Below are positions 53,827 through 64,000 of a stretch of DNA of 64,000 bases, in pieces (position 1 is the stretch's first letter; every line of letters begins with the position of its first letter). The notes beneath the pieces were generated by a model. It was not told where the DNA came from. It searched no databases and saw only the letters and a program-made list of their open reading frames with translations. Source of the DNA: Dinoroseobacter shibae DFL 12 = DSM 16493 (lineage in GTDB: Bacteria; Pseudomonadota; Alphaproteobacteria; Rhodobacterales; Rhodobacteraceae); assembly GCF_000018145.1 (NCBI RefSeq), contig NC_009952.1, positions 3,472,001 to 3,536,000 on the forward strand, read 5' to 3'. The translations under genes were made by a program, and so were the position numbers.

Positions 53827-54482
53827 CAGGCGACCTTCCCGAGCCGCAGATGGATGCGGCGAGCCATACGCTCCGCCACTCGGTCGGAATGGGTCACCAT
53901 CAGCAAAGCCGTATCGCTCTCGCGCACGAGGTCGAGCATCAGGGTCAGCACCGCATCCGCCGTGGTCTCGTCCAGATTGCCCGTTGGCTCATCCGCCAGC
54001 AGAAGCCGCGGTCGGGCGGCAAGCGCACGCCCGATCGCAACGCGCTGCTGCTGACCACCCGACAGCTGCTCGGGGTAGCGGCGCAAGAACGGGGTAAGGC
54101 CCAAGCGCTCGGCCAGATCGACCCAATGGGCGGGCTCATCGTGACCCGCTAGCCGAGCCTGAAACGACAGGTTGGCCGCCACATCCAAAGCGGGGATCAG
54201 GTTGAACTGCTGAAACACCACACCGACCGTGCCGCGACGCAGGGCAGCGCGTGCCTCGTCCCCCATGGCTCCGACATTGGCCCCTGCAACCTCGATCGTC
54301 CCCGCATCCGGCGTATCAAGCCCCCCGACCAGATGCAGCAGTGTGCTCTTGCCCGATCCGCTCTCTCCGGTCAGTGCAAGTGTCTCGCCAGCGTTCAGGC
54401 CGAGATCGACACCACGCAGCACCGGCAACGGTCCATCGCCCGTTTCGTAGGTTTTCGTGACACCGCGCAGTTGCAGAACCAT
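53826..54482 (-). CDS. ABC transporter ATP-binding protein (LolD/MacB type)
   Basis: This 218-residue ATPase has Walker A GESGSGKST, the Q-loop in VFQQFNLIP, signature LSGGQQQRVAIGRALA, Walker B LLLADEPTGNLD and a switch His in MVTHSDR. The wording is of the LolD/MacB subfamily that drives FtsX-like permeases. It leads a four-gene operon with the permease, lipocalin-like and PNPOx-like genes. A divergent gap of about 200 bp separates it from gyrB. Confidence 0.93.
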   Translation of the reverse strand: MVLQLRGVTKTYETGDGPLPVLRGVDLGLNAGETLALTGESGSGKSTLLHLVGGLDTPDAGTIEVAGANVGAMGDEARAALRRGTVGVVFQQFNLIPALDVAANLSFQARLAGHDEPAHWVDLAERLGLTPFLRRYPEQLSGGQQQRVAIGRALAARPRLLLADEPTGNLDETTADAVLTLMLDLVRESDTALLMVTHSDRVAERMARRIHLRLGKVA

Positions 54483-54507
54483 GGATCGGTCTCCTTCCCG
54501 GGCCTAA

Positions 54508-57102
<2,595 letters not shown>

Positions 57103-57348
57103 AGGCATGTAAGGAAGCAGACATTTTTTGTGGCGCGCATATTTTTCCGTGTCACGGGTGCCCGCAAATGAGGAAAGTTTCATGTTTCTCCAAGGCTTAC
57201 CGGAGACGCAGTAATGGCGAAGGGTTTGGGCGATATTCGATTCGCACTTCCGTTGGACCTTCACGTCGGTCCCCCTCTCAATCGTTGTCCAGCGTCGCAA
57301 TGCCCATTGCCCATCAATGATCCGCTGGCGGGCCGGACCGCGTGGATG

Positions 57349-57741
57349 TCACGCGATCTGCCTTAGCTTGGCTTTGCCATCACAGTCAGGGAAGCGGACA
57401 CAGCCGAGAAATGCTTCATATCGGCCGCACCGTTCGACAAGCCATCCAGCTTCGCAGCTGGGGCAGGCCCGCTGGCTCTCGTCGCAATCACCGCAAATCA
57501 GATCTCCGTTGGTTCGGGAACGGACCGGAAGGCCGACACCGCAGGCCGGGTAAGCCGGCATGCGGCTGCCGCACAGCTTCAAATGCTCGCATCTATACCA
57601 CTCGCGACCGTCGCTGCCAGGCATGTGAAGCAACCGTCCACCGCACCCCGGGCAGGTGTGCGTATGCTTCTGGGCCTGGGCTGCAATGAATTGTGCGGCG
57701 TTTGCTCGCAACCGATCTTCGATGTATCCCAACAACTTCAT
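57349..57741 (-). CDS. Multi-zinc-ribbon protein with topoisomerase-type C4 fingers
   Basis: The 130-residue protein is built from Cys pairs: CPGCGG, CEHLKLC, a CGV pair, CGDC, CPSC and a final ERCGRYEAFLGCVRFPDCDG. The last repeat is the C4 zinc finger found at the C-termini of bacterial topoisomerase I and of some nuclease-related proteins, where it binds single-stranded DNA. Nothing of a topoisomerase catalytic core is present. It may be a stand-alone DNA/RNA-binding protein or the leftover end of a larger gene. GGAGG precedes the ATG. Confidence 0.6.
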   Translation of the reverse strand: MKLLGYIEDRLRANAAQFIAAQAQKHTHTCPGCGGRLLHMPGSDGREWYRCEHLKLCGSRMPAYPACGVGLPVRSRTNGDLICGDCDESQRACPSCEAGWLVERCGRYEAFLGCVRFPDCDGKAKLRQIA

Positions 57742-58032
57742 GCCTCCGCCTGATTGTTAGGCTGTGACCTCCGATATAATGACTCAATGTTTGTTGTGTA
57801 GGTGGGTCAGAAGCAACTTGCACGCCTCACAAACCATGCCAGACGGATGTCCGCTTTGAAGGTGCAGCTATGGGCTGGAGGCAATCCATAGCAGCAGCGC
57901 AGCAAGTGCATGGTTCTGGCGGACTACGATGACACGCGTTCGGTTATTTTCGCAATGTCACCTCTTCGAATCGCGAGAAGTCTGGCGCACAGCGGGACCA
58001 TCCTCGCATTGCTCACGCTTGCCACGGAGCAG
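57742..58032. other. Intergenic stretch before the insertion sequence, no gene seen
   Basis: Less GC-rich than the core regions. It contains the promoter side of the zinc-ribbon gene. I find no protein-coding features, and its right edge is the IS target site. The neighbouring 57103-57348, between gyrB and the zinc-ribbon gene, likewise shows nothing convincing. Confidence 0.5.
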
Positions 58033-58094
58033 TGATCTGAGAGCCGCTTCTTCCTCCAGTTTGAGGTAGAGTCCGCCCAACCAGGAGACGGACA

Positions 58095-58361
58095 ATGAAG
58101 CGATCAAGGTTCACGGAAGAGCAGATCATCGGGATGCTGAAGGAGCAGGAGGCCGGAATGACGACGGCCGATGTCTGCCGCAAGCACGGGGTCAGCACGG
58201 CAACGTTTTACAAATACAAGGCGCGGTTCGGCGGCCTCGAGGTATCGGACGCGCGCCGACTGAGGGCGCTCGAGGACGAGAACGCCAAGCTGAAGAAGCT
58301 GCTGGCCGAAGCGATGCTCGACAATGCGATACTGAAGGATGTCACTTCGCGAAAGTGGTAG
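58095..58361 (+). CDS. IS3-family transposase OrfA
   Basis: The 88-residue DNA-binding subunit starts [20 protein letters not shown] and contains the helix-turn-helix ([20 protein letters not shown]) and a leucine-zipper-like coil ([20 protein letters not shown]). An ATG after GGAGACGGACA starts it. It likely recognises the terminal repeats. Confidence 0.92.
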   Translation: MKRSRFTEEQIIGMLKEQEAGMTTADVCRKHGVSTATFYKYKARFGGLEVSDARRLRALEDENAKLKKLLAEAMLDNAILKDVTSRKW

Positions 58362-59194
58362 CGCCCGGCGTCAGGCGGGAAGCGGTGGCACACGTTGTGG
58401 AAGTCCACGGAGTGAGCCAGCGACGGGCGGGCAAGGCACTGGCCGTGGATCGGTCGAGCGTGCGCTATCGCAGCGTGCGGCCTGACGATGCCGAAGCGAG
58501 GGCCGCCATGAAGGCTGTCGCGGCCGAGAGGCGGCGGTTTGGCTATCGCCGCATCCACGTGATGCTGGAACGGCAGGGGATCATGATGAACCTGAAGAAG
58601 CTCAGGCGGCTCTATCGCGAGGAGAAGCTCCAAGTGCGCCGCCGGGGCGGCCGAAAGCGGGCTCTGGGGACACGCTGGCCGATGCTGGTGCCAGATGCCC
58701 CCAACCAGCACTGGAGCCTGGACTTCGTCAGCGATGCGCTGACGGATGGCAGACGGTTCCGCGTTCTGGCCGTGGTCGACGACTACAGCCGGGAGTGCCT
58801 GGCCTTGGTGGCGGACACGTCGCTCTCTGGCCTGCGCGTCGTGCGCGAGCTCGATGCGTTGATGTTGCGCCGCGGCCAGCCTGCAATGGTGGTTTCGGAC
58901 AATGGAACGGAACTGACCTCGGTGGCTGTCCTGAGCTGGTGCCAGCGCACGGGCATCGAATGGCACTACATCGCGCCAGGAAAGCCCATGCAGAATGGCT
59001 TCGTCGAAAGCTTCAACGGACGCTTCCGGGACGAGCTTCTCAACGAGTCGCTATTCTCGTCTCTGGCCGATGCCCGCGAGCAGATCCGGGCATGGCAGCA
59101 CGACTACAACCACCATCGCCCTCACTCAGGACTGGGGAACATTCCGCCCGTCGAGTTCGTGGCAAAGAAGGGGCTGGAAATGCGCGCCGCGTAG
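58355..59194 (+). CDS. IS3-family transposase OrfB (DDE integrase domain)
   Basis: The 279-residue frame holds an HTH_21-type region ([17 protein letters not shown]) and the DDE core: first Asp in [11 protein letters not shown], second in [11 protein letters not shown], and Glu in [14 protein letters not shown]. It lies in the -1 frame relative to OrfA and stays open upstream of its GTG, so it may be made as an OrfAB fusion by frameshifting near the GCGAAAG overlap or begin independently at the GTG. Confidence 0.92.
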   Translation: MVAPGVRREAVAHVVEVHGVSQRRAGKALAVDRSSVRYRSVRPDDAEARAAMKAVAAERRRFGYRRIHVMLERQGIMMNLKKLRRLYREEKLQVRRRGGRKRALGTRWPMLVPDAPNQHWSLDFVSDALTDGRRFRVLAVVDDYSRECLALVADTSLSGLRVVRELDALMLRRGQPAMVVSDNGTELTSVAVLSWCQRTGIEWHYIAPGKPMQNGFVESFNGRFRDELLNESLFSSLADAREQIRAWQHDYNHHRPHSGLGNIPPVEFVAKKGLEMRAA

Positions 59195-59432
59195 CCTCAG
59201 AGATCAACCTGCGGACTCTCCGAAAATCCGGAGGAGAGTCGGGTCTCAGGTCAGCATACGGCGAAAAAATAGGCGCGCGCGACGCGAAAAAATGTGATCT
59301 CGCTTCTGTGGCTAACTGTCTACTTTTTGTGCATGTCTGACGAAAAATTATCCTCGCCCCTAAAAGGCACTTCTTGGGTGGTTGGTGTACCCGCTCAGAA
59401 ATGAGAGAGCAGAAAAGTGAAAAAGCCGCAAA

Positions 59433-59489
59433 GAACAGCTTGGGCTGTACAACTGATCGTGGCGCGCATGGTTGCTGCCCAAGCTGTTC
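59433..59489. repeat. 13-bp perfect inverted repeat with 31-bp spacer
   Basis: GAACAGCTTGGGC (59433-59445) is matched by GCCCAAGCTGTTC (59477-59489). It lies in the gene-free 59254-59546 stretch between the IS and the flagellar genes. It is too widely spaced for a simple terminator and has no T-run. It could be a recombination or binding site, or the ends of a small decayed element. The rest of the stretch shows no gene. Confidence 0.5.
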
Positions 59490-59546
59490 AAAAACTCAGG
59501 CGCAGACTGCCAATGCCTTGGCGTTCCAGGGCCTGAACTCCTCTCG

Positions 59547-60338
59547 TCAAGACCGCAGCAAGAAAAGTGCGGTCGCGGCAGGGGAAGAGGTTGCCTCGAA
59601 ACTGCTCAGTTCTGATTGAAGCAGGAATTTCTGAATCAAGCGCTCCGACAAGTCGGGATCCTTGAACTGAGAAATTGACGCATCCCCGAAAGCAGACTCC
59701 AGTTTCTCTTCGAGAACAGTAACCTGACGATCGATATCGAGGCCAGCGAAGGCGCTTGGCAGCCTAAAAGCCGTTTCGAAGGTTGTGCGCAGGGGCGGGC
59801 TTCCCAACACCGTGAAAAGCTTTGCCCGTTCGGACATATCGCTCGACGCAAGGTCAGAAATTTCGCGTTTCAAGTTCAGGGCTAGGCGGAGGTCATCGTT
59901 CACATTGCCCACGGATTCTTCGAATTTCTGAGTCTCGTACTTCTGGATGATCTCATCGGCAAAGCTGGTCTGCTGCGTCTTGCGCACCTGCCCCTGACCG
60001 AGCCCGAAGGCATCCGAAAACTCGCGATAGGTCTTGTCCGACAAACGATTGGATAAGGCGGCATTGTCGGATGTCCCGTCCGACAGAATCTTCTGGATGA
60101 AGAACTTGTTGGGAAGATCAGCGTCCAGACCGAACGCCGACAGAGAAAATGCCAGAAGTCGCCGATCTGCCACGAGTTGTTCCGCAGTTTCGATGTTGCC
60201 AATGTTTGCGCGGAAGTAATCCTCCTCCCGACGATACTGCGTCGATTGGCCGAACGCCTCCTTCTGTGCCTCGAGAGTTCGGTTGAGAAAGGTCCAGCCC
60301 GCCAGACCACCGGTGGGTATGATTGGCTGGAAACTCAT
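59547..60338 (-). CDS. DUF1217-family flagellar-locus protein
   Basis: The 263-residue, mostly helical protein matches the DUF1217 pattern of alphaproteobacterial flagellar clusters: repeats of the kind REEDYFRANIGNIETAEQLV, LLAFSLSAFGLDADLPNKFF followed by IQKIL, and a closing RLIQKFLLQSELSSF. Its ATG overlaps the flbT stop in TGATG. It is probably a structural or assembly factor; the precise role is unknown. It ends at the edge of the gene-poor zone. Confidence 0.8.
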   Translation of the reverse strand: MSFQPIIPTGGLAGWTFLNRTLEAQKEAFGQSTQYRREEDYFRANIGNIETAEQLVADRRLLAFSLSAFGLDADLPNKFFIQKILSDGTSDNAALSNRLSDKTYREFSDAFGLGQGQVRKTQQTSFADEIIQKYETQKFEESVGNVNDDLRLALNLKREISDLASSDMSERAKLFTVLGSPPLRTTFETAFRLPSAFAGLDIDRQVTVLEEKLESAFGDASISQFKDPDLSERLIQKFLLQSELSSFEATSSPAATALFLLRS

Positions 60339-60739
60339 CAGTGGGGCGTCGCCATAAGGCGCTCTTCTCGGGGCAAAAGACACCGAAGAGATTTGAGAGC
60401 CTGGTAATGGTTCTTTGCCAAGACCGCGTTTGTCGCATCCGCAAGCCGCGCCCGACTGTCATCATCCCGGAAAACTTGGCTGAGTTGTTCGAGCCCACGC
60501 AACACCTGCATGGAACTTTCGTCGGGGCACATGTCTCCGGAGAGAATGAGTTGGACGATATAGCAGACCCTGCGCACCGGGGTGGTTACCTCGTCCGGAT
60601 GGATCGCGTCGCGCAGACGCAGGATGTTCGCATTCGGCGTGATGATACTCAGCCGACTTCTGCGATCGCCGTTTTCCACGACGGCACCGTTGACGAGAAC
60701 GCGCTCCTTAGGAGCCAACTTCAGTACAAGACCGGTCAT
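60338..60739 (-). CDS. flbT: Flagellar biosynthesis repressor FlbT
   Basis: The 133-residue protein matches FlbT: LKLAPKERVLVNGAVVENGD at the start and the SRLSIITPNANILRLRDAI segment. In Caulobacter, FlbT binds the 5' untranslated region of flagellin mRNA and destabilises it until the hook is complete; FlaF counteracts it. Start and stop overlap flaF (ATGA) and the DUF1217 gene (TGATG). Confidence 0.93.
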   Translation of the reverse strand: MTGLVLKLAPKERVLVNGAVVENGDRRSRLSIITPNANILRLRDAIHPDEVTTPVRRVCYIVQLILSGDMCPDESSMQVLRGLEQLSQVFRDDDSRARLADATNAVLAKNHYQALKSLRCLLPREERLMATPH

Positions 60740-61107
60740 GCAGCACCTCTCTGGGCAAAGAGTCCGCTCATGATGCTGCGATTGATCTCGACCAGAGGAT
60801 CGACAGGGACCTTTTCGGTCAGAACCTTGGAAGAGTGATGCTGTGTGAATTCGGCCAGATAGAAAACCTGCGCACGCAGTTCGACCGGCAGATTGTTGGC
60901 GTCGTCACTGACATCTGCGGCCAGCGCCAACCAGAGTCTGCGATTATCATGTACCGCCTTGGCAATGGCTTCGAATTTTCCACTCTTGGAGCTTTGAACC
61001 AGAGCACTGGTCATCTTGGCGAACAGCTCATACTCGATGCTCTGCTCGGTTCGTGTGGCGGCGGTGTGGTTGGAATAGGCCATTTGGCTGCGCGCATACG
61101 CGTTCAT
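60736..61107 (-). CDS. flaF: Flagellin synthesis regulator FlaF
   Basis: The 123-residue helical protein begins with NAYARSQMAY and has NRRLWLALAADVSDDANNLP and RAQVFYLAEFTQHHS, the FlaF signature. It promotes flagellin synthesis or secretion, opposite to FlbT. It is 62 bp downstream of flagellin across a terminator hairpin, so read-through or a separate promoter is needed. Confidence 0.92.
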   Translation of the reverse strand: MNAYARSQMAYSNHTAATRTEQSIEYELFAKMTSALVQSSKSGKFEAIAKAVHDNRRLWLALAADVSDDANNLPVELRAQVFYLAEFTQHHSSKVLTEKVPVDPLVEINRSIMSGLFAQRGAA

Positions 61108-61133
61108 GTCATCACCCGGCTAAATAGGAAGAG

Positions 61134-61162
61134 GAAAGGGCGCCCCCAGCGAACTGGGGGCG
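61134..61162 (-). terminator. Flagellin terminator hairpin (UUCG loop)
   Basis: On the flagellin strand CGCCCCCAG pairs with CTGGGGGCG around the very stable tetraloop TTCG, followed by CCCTTTCCTCTTCC. The stem starts 7 bp past the flagellin stop and separates it from flaF. Confidence 0.72.
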
Positions 61163-61169
61163 GGCCCGA

Positions 61170-62720
61170 TTATCTGAAGAGTGCCAGGATATTCTGAGGC
61201 GCCTGGTTTGCGATGGACAGCGACTGGGTACCCAACTGCTGCTGAACCTGCAGGGCCTGCAAGCGCGCGGATGCCTCTTCCATATCTGCATCCACGAGTG
61301 ATCCGATCCCGGACTTCAGGGAGTCGGTCAGTTTGCCGATGAAATCTGACTGGGTCTCGATCCGGCTTTGAACAGAACCGAATTGCGCGGCGGCATCGAT
61401 GGACGTCTCGATCAGGCTTTCGATGTTGGCGAGCGCATTTTCCGCGCCCTCCTGAGTAGTCACGTCGATACCGTCGAGACCGACAAGGCCACCGGACGCC
61501 ACACCATCGGCGCCGTCATCCACCGTCAGGGCGACGGCCGTGGCTCCATCATTGTCGATCTGGATGGTCGGGGGATCGATCGTCGGGTCATCCGAGATGT
61601 TCACCTTGACCTCGATACCTTCGAGGCCGCCAGCATCCAGAACCCGCTTCAGGCCGGTGGCAACGTCGTTCAGGGTGTCACCATCCTTGGCGACGTAGTT
61701 GAATGCCTGACCGCCCAGAGCGATCTGGAAGCCGTCGCCTTCATTCACGACACCACCAGTGTTACCGGCGCCACCAAGGGAAACGGTTTCAGCGCGGGCC
61801 ACGAGTGTTTCCTCGACACCTGCGCCGGCGCCATTGACGTCAACGGTCGTGGCACCGGACGAGCTGCCCTGGATCGCGATTGCTTCGAACTTGTTGGTCG
61901 AAGCGATCGTGACCGTGTCAACGCCATCAGACGTGGTCGTGACCCCCTCGACACCAAGGTTCGACAAACCCGCGGCGACGATATTGGAGAGGTCCGCGAC
62001 GGCGATCGCGCTGCCGGTCGTGTTGGTGTAGCTGAACTGTTGATCCCCGAAGGAAATGTTCAGAGTGGCGCTGTCCGCAAGATCGTTGGCCAGAACCAGG
62101 TCGGTGGTGTTTGCCGTGTTGGTCAGTGAAGCGCCATTGCCCACGGTGTAGGTGCCAGCGTCATCGATGGTCCCGATCCGATCCAGCGCGCTTGCCGTTT
62201 CAAGGGTACCGCTGGCCGAGGTCAGGTTCTGACCGGTGAAGGAGATCGAGTTTGCGGTCACCGTGCCGGAGGAGTCCCGGTCGAGCGACGACAGGATCGA
62301 GCTCTGATCATAGCTGTTGACCAGGTTCTTGCCGTTGAACTGGGCGGCACTGATCACCGAGCCGATCTGCTCTTTCAGGGCGTCGATGTCTGTCTGGATC
62401 TTGGCGCGATCGACGTTCTCTTCCTGGGACGCGACGATCTTGCCTTTGATCTCGGTCAGAAGGTCCGTCACCGTCTCGGACGCGTTCCGGGCAACGGCCA
62501 CGGTGGACTCGCCCAGAGACAGGCTCTCGGAGATCGCCTTGAAACCCTTGACGTCGGCTTCCATGACCTTGGAGATCGACCAGATAGCGGCGTTGTCCTT
62601 GGCGGTTGCCACGGATTTACCCGTCGAGATTTCATCCTGCGTCTTGCTCAGGTTCGAGTTGATCGACTTGAGCGTTTGCAGCGCAACCATGGCGCTGTTG
62701 TTTGTCAAAATGCTGGACAT
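61170..62720 (-). CDS. fliC: Flagellin
   Basis: The 516-residue filament protein has the conserved D0/D1 ends: MSSILTNNSAMVALQTLKSI with KTQDEISTGKSVATAKDNAA at the start, and GSVQSRIETQSDFIGKL with LQALQVQQQLGTQSLSIAN at the end. The middle, about residues 150-430, is Gly/Thr/Asp-rich and variable, surface-exposed in the filament. It is secreted by the flagellar type III system and has no signal peptide. Its leader carries a small hairpin at 62740-62754. Confidence 0.95.
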   Translation of the reverse strand: MSSILTNNSAMVALQTLKSINSNLSKTQDEISTGKSVATAKDNAAIWSISKVMEADVKGFKAISESLSLGESTVAVARNASETVTDLLTEIKGKIVASQEENVDRAKIQTDIDALKEQIGSVISAAQFNGKNLVNSYDQSSILSSLDRDSSGTVTANSISFTGQNLTSASGTLETASALDRIGTIDDAGTYTVGNGASLTNTANTTDLVLANDLADSATLNISFGDQQFSYTNTTGSAIAVADLSNIVAAGLSNLGVEGVTTTSDGVDTVTIASTNKFEAIAIQGSSSGATTVDVNGAGAGVEETLVARAETVSLGGAGNTGGVVNEGDGFQIALGGQAFNYVAKDGDTLNDVATGLKRVLDAGGLEGIEVKVNISDDPTIDPPTIQIDNDGATAVALTVDDGADGVASGGLVGLDGIDVTTQEGAENALANIESLIETSIDAAAQFGSVQSRIETQSDFIGKLTDSLKSGIGSLVDADMEEASARLQALQVQQQLGTQSLSIANQAPQNILALFR

Positions 62721-62739
62721 TTGCGTTCCTTAGATGGGC

Positions 62740-62754
62740 GGCGCATTTTGCGCC
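62740..62754 (-). promoter_or_regulatory. Hairpin in flagellin 5' leader
   Basis: GGCGCA-AAA-TGCGCC forms a perfect 6-bp stem 19 bases upstream of the flagellin ATG, close to the AAGGAAC ribosome site. FlbT acts on the flagellin 5' UTR in Caulobacter, so this stem is a natural candidate for its target here; this is inference. Confidence 0.45.
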
Positions 62755-62910
62755 TAGTCTTCATTCAGAGCCTATTGGCCGATGGAAACGCCTTTCTGAC
62801 GCTACGGGTCGTATCCCGTGTCACCGCGAGGTGCCTGCTGATCCTGTGACAGAACCCTCAAAGAGATGTTAAATTCCGCACGGGCTGGAGAGGCCAAGTC
62901 TCTCCAATTT

Positions 62911-63258
62911 CTATATTTTTTTAATCAGTTTTGCCCGAGCTCCGCCAACGGTTCGAGCCATGCCGTATGGCGTGTAGGATTCGAACCCGCGCTGTGCCGT
63001 TCGCGCGCTCTGCAGGCGCGCACCCACGTCCTTGATGGCACGGACCGCGTTTGAAATGAGACGCTGATTGCGTTGCGCACTGTCTTTCGCGCGTTGCAAC
63101 GCCGCCGCTTCGACGTTGCCATGGTCAATCCTTTCGATGAGGGACGACAAGGCTTGAGCCGTGCTTTCCAGATCGGTCACCTTTCCGGAAAGCAGTAGAT
63201 CGTATTGCGCGTCAAGCAACTCTTGAACCTGACTCAAACCGTCACGTGCTCTCCACAT
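62911..63258 (-). CDS. FlgN-like flagellar protein
   Basis: The 115-residue helical protein (WRARDGLSQVQELLDAQYDL onward, with ALQRAKDSAQRNQRLISNAV) fits FlgN-type export chaperones for hook-filament junction proteins in length and coiled character, and lies beside an FlgJ-like gene. Similarity is weak, so the name is tentative. An ATG two codons upstream (63264) abuts the ribosome site; 63258 leaves proper spacing after AAGGGAG. Confidence 0.6.
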   Translation of the reverse strand: MWRARDGLSQVQELLDAQYDLLLSGKVTDLESTAQALSSLIERIDHGNVEAAALQRAKDSAQRNQRLISNAVRAIKDVGARLQSARTAQRGFESYTPYGMARTVGGARAKLIKKI

Positions 63259-63544
63259 CGACATCTCCCTTCAAGGCGTTGAAAAGCGCTTCGGCCAAAC
63301 CGATGCCTCCATTTTCCACGAGGGCCTTGGCGTGTTCATCCCTCAAGAACGAAGCGAACTGATCTTCTCCGACACCGCCTCCCATGGTTTCCGGCGTCAC
63401 CCCGAAGCGCGCTTCCTTGAGCATGACCGAGAGGAAGGCCGCCTCCAGATCCTTTGCGGCCTGTTCCAAGGCAGAACTGCCACTCTGGGCGTCTTGGGCA
63501 CGGGCAGTCGAGAGGGCGGGAGAAAAATGTGCGATTCGTTCCAT
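63242..63544 (-). CDS. flgJ: FlgJ-like rod-binding protein (peptidoglycanase domain absent)
   Basis: The 100-residue protein carries the rod-binding domain: AAKDLEAAFLSVMLKEAR, then GVGEDQFASFLRDEHAKALV and GGIGLAEALF. It lacks the muramidase domain of enterobacterial FlgJ, as is usual in alphaproteobacteria. It caps the growing rod. It overlaps the FlgN-like gene by 17 bp. Confidence 0.82.
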   Translation of the reverse strand: MERIAHFSPALSTARAQDAQSGSSALEQAAKDLEAAFLSVMLKEARFGVTPETMGGGVGEDQFASFLRDEHAKALVENGGIGLAEALFNALKGDVDVEST

Positions 63545-63603
63545 ACCCTGTTTCTGGATGATGAGAGTAAAGAACTGGTAAGGTGTCTTGTTTAGGACAG
63601 ACC

Positions 63604-64000
63604 ATGAACAAACAAATGTCGGGTCTCATGATTCCTTTTTCTCTTTCTCAGCGGAGCACCACTCAGATGCCAGAAGCGGATCGGGTGATTGGCGCGAAGG
63701 GTGTCCGAGGTCCAGAAGAGGGGCCTACGCAAGATCGCCAGCCAAGCTTTCTGGAGACCATGCGAACCGGAGACCGGGCTGGTGCGAAAGAGGCGTGGTC
63801 GCCACCGACGTCGGCAACTCAACGCGGAGAAACGGAAGCTGTGGCACCGCAGAGAACACGGGAAACCGTCGGCGAGGGGCCAAGCAACATGTTGCGCGAC
63901 GCGCAATCAGTCGTTAGCGAGACTGACCTCGTGCAGTCGGATCAGCCATTACGTTTGAAGGGCGCGGAAATTCCAACCGTACAAAGCCCGTCCGAACCGC
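63604..64000 (+). CDS. Probable flagellar hook-length control protein FliK, N-terminal part (runs off window)
   Basis: An ATG after TTTAGGACAGACC opens a frame that stays open for 132 codons to the window end. The sequence begins MNKQMSGLMIPFSLSQRST and continues as a polar, low-complexity run rich in Pro, Gln, Glu and Thr, as in the disordered N-terminal half of FliK. The conserved C-terminal domain would lie beyond the window, so the name rests on composition and place in the flagellar locus. It diverges from flgJ. Confidence 0.5.
   Translation, partial: MNKQMSGLMIPFSLSQRSTTQMPEADRVIGAKGVRGPEEGPTQDRQPSFLETMRTGDRAGAKEAWSPPTSATQRGETEAVAPQRTRETVGEGPSNMLRDAQSVVSETDLVQSDQPLRLKGAEIPTVQSPSEP

Larger units (their letters stand above)
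58033..59253 (+). mobile_element. Complete IS3-family (IS407-group-like) insertion sequence
   Basis: The element is about 1.22 kb. Its ends begin TGATCTGAGAGCCG on the left and, read inward from the right, TGACCTGAGACCCG. They stay similar for about 44 bp (roughly three-quarters matching with one gap) up to a shared AGAGTCCGC. Adjacent bases are GCAG on the left and GCAT on the right, a near-match 4-bp target duplication. It encodes OrfA (helix-turn-helix) and OrfB (DDE) in the -1 frame relationship usual for IS3. Both frames are intact, so it may still be mobile. Confidence 0.88.

Noticed and set aside
57130-59470. GTGGCGCGCAT occurs at 57130 and again at 59460, on both sides of the IS.
   Set aside because: Eleven GC-rich bases repeated once can arise by chance, and neither copy abuts the IS ends.
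57103-59546. Replication origin or mobile island near gyrB.
   Set aside because: I found no cluster of DnaA boxes, no dnaA/dnaN/recF, no integrase and no tRNA attachment repeat; only the IS and a few accessory features are supported.
62960-63000. A GGATTCGAACCC stretch that looks like the T-arm of a reverse-strand tRNA.
   Set aside because: No acceptor, D or anticodon stems can be drawn around it, and it codes RGFES within the FlgN-like protein.

Overview
The window is GC-rich, gene-dense DNA from an alphaproteobacterium, most likely a marine Rhodobacteraceae (Roseobacter-group) species. The evidence is a DddL-type DMSP lyase, a VPLPA-CTERM secreted protein, a TRAP carboxylate transporter, the FlaF/FlbT flagellin regulators, a serC leader upstream of serC-serA, and an IalB-family protein. 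Genes are short-spaced. Many same-strand neighbours overlap by ATGA or TGATG, and four convergent pairs interlock through the single palindrome CTAG. No plasmid, phage or CRISPR signature is visible.

Layout. 1-6.6 kb: a partial glutathione S-transferase, mtgA, a patatin-like phospholipase coupled to rlmN, a VPLPA-CTERM protein facing dddL, a 3-hydroxyisobutyrate-dehydrogenase remnant, and two small secreted proteins. 6.6-12.3 kb: the serine pathway (serB facing away from a leader plus serC and serA), a phosphoesterase, and creA. 12.3-23.4 kb: a LacI regulator, then a divergent catabolic locus. Its left arm is a GntR/FCD regulator with a long FAD/Fe-S oxidase. Its right arm is a class V aminotransferase, TRAP DctP-DctQ-DctM, an atypical crotonase and a family III CoA-transferase. 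A TTGTG-N4-CACAA operator lies between the arms. It looks like uptake and CoA-dependent breakdown of an unidentified carboxylate. 23.4-35.3 kb: tRNA-Arg(CCU), a thiolase, a hybrid histidine kinase, yaaA, recQ, a YggT protein, a thioesterase, an MFS protein, mepA, a phytase-like esterase and a queuosine-precursor transporter.

35.3-48.2 kb: a short transcribed-looking element with an ideal Shine-Dalgarno, an 18-codon ORF and a terminator; a fused RimB-RimK protein; arfB; an overlapping class III aminotransferase/phosphotransferase pair that resembles a kinase/phospho-lyase system; pncB and pncA on either side of a second hybrid kinase; then tRNA-modification genes (trhO, mnmH) facing a fused FAD-oxidoreductase/SelD. 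48.3-57.1 kb: a membrane-tailed hydrolase, a PNPOx-family protein, a lipocalin-like/FtsX-type ABC export module, and gyrB.

57.1-64 kb: a less GC-rich accessory stretch with a zinc-ribbon protein, one complete IS3-family element (58033-59253) and a long inverted repeat. The edge of a flagellar cluster follows: a DUF1217 protein, flbT, flaF, flagellin, FlgN-like and FlgJ-like proteins, and the start of a probable fliK running off the end.

Starts were chosen by ribosome-binding sites, family N-termini and overlaps. All functions come from reading translated sequence; no database was searched.
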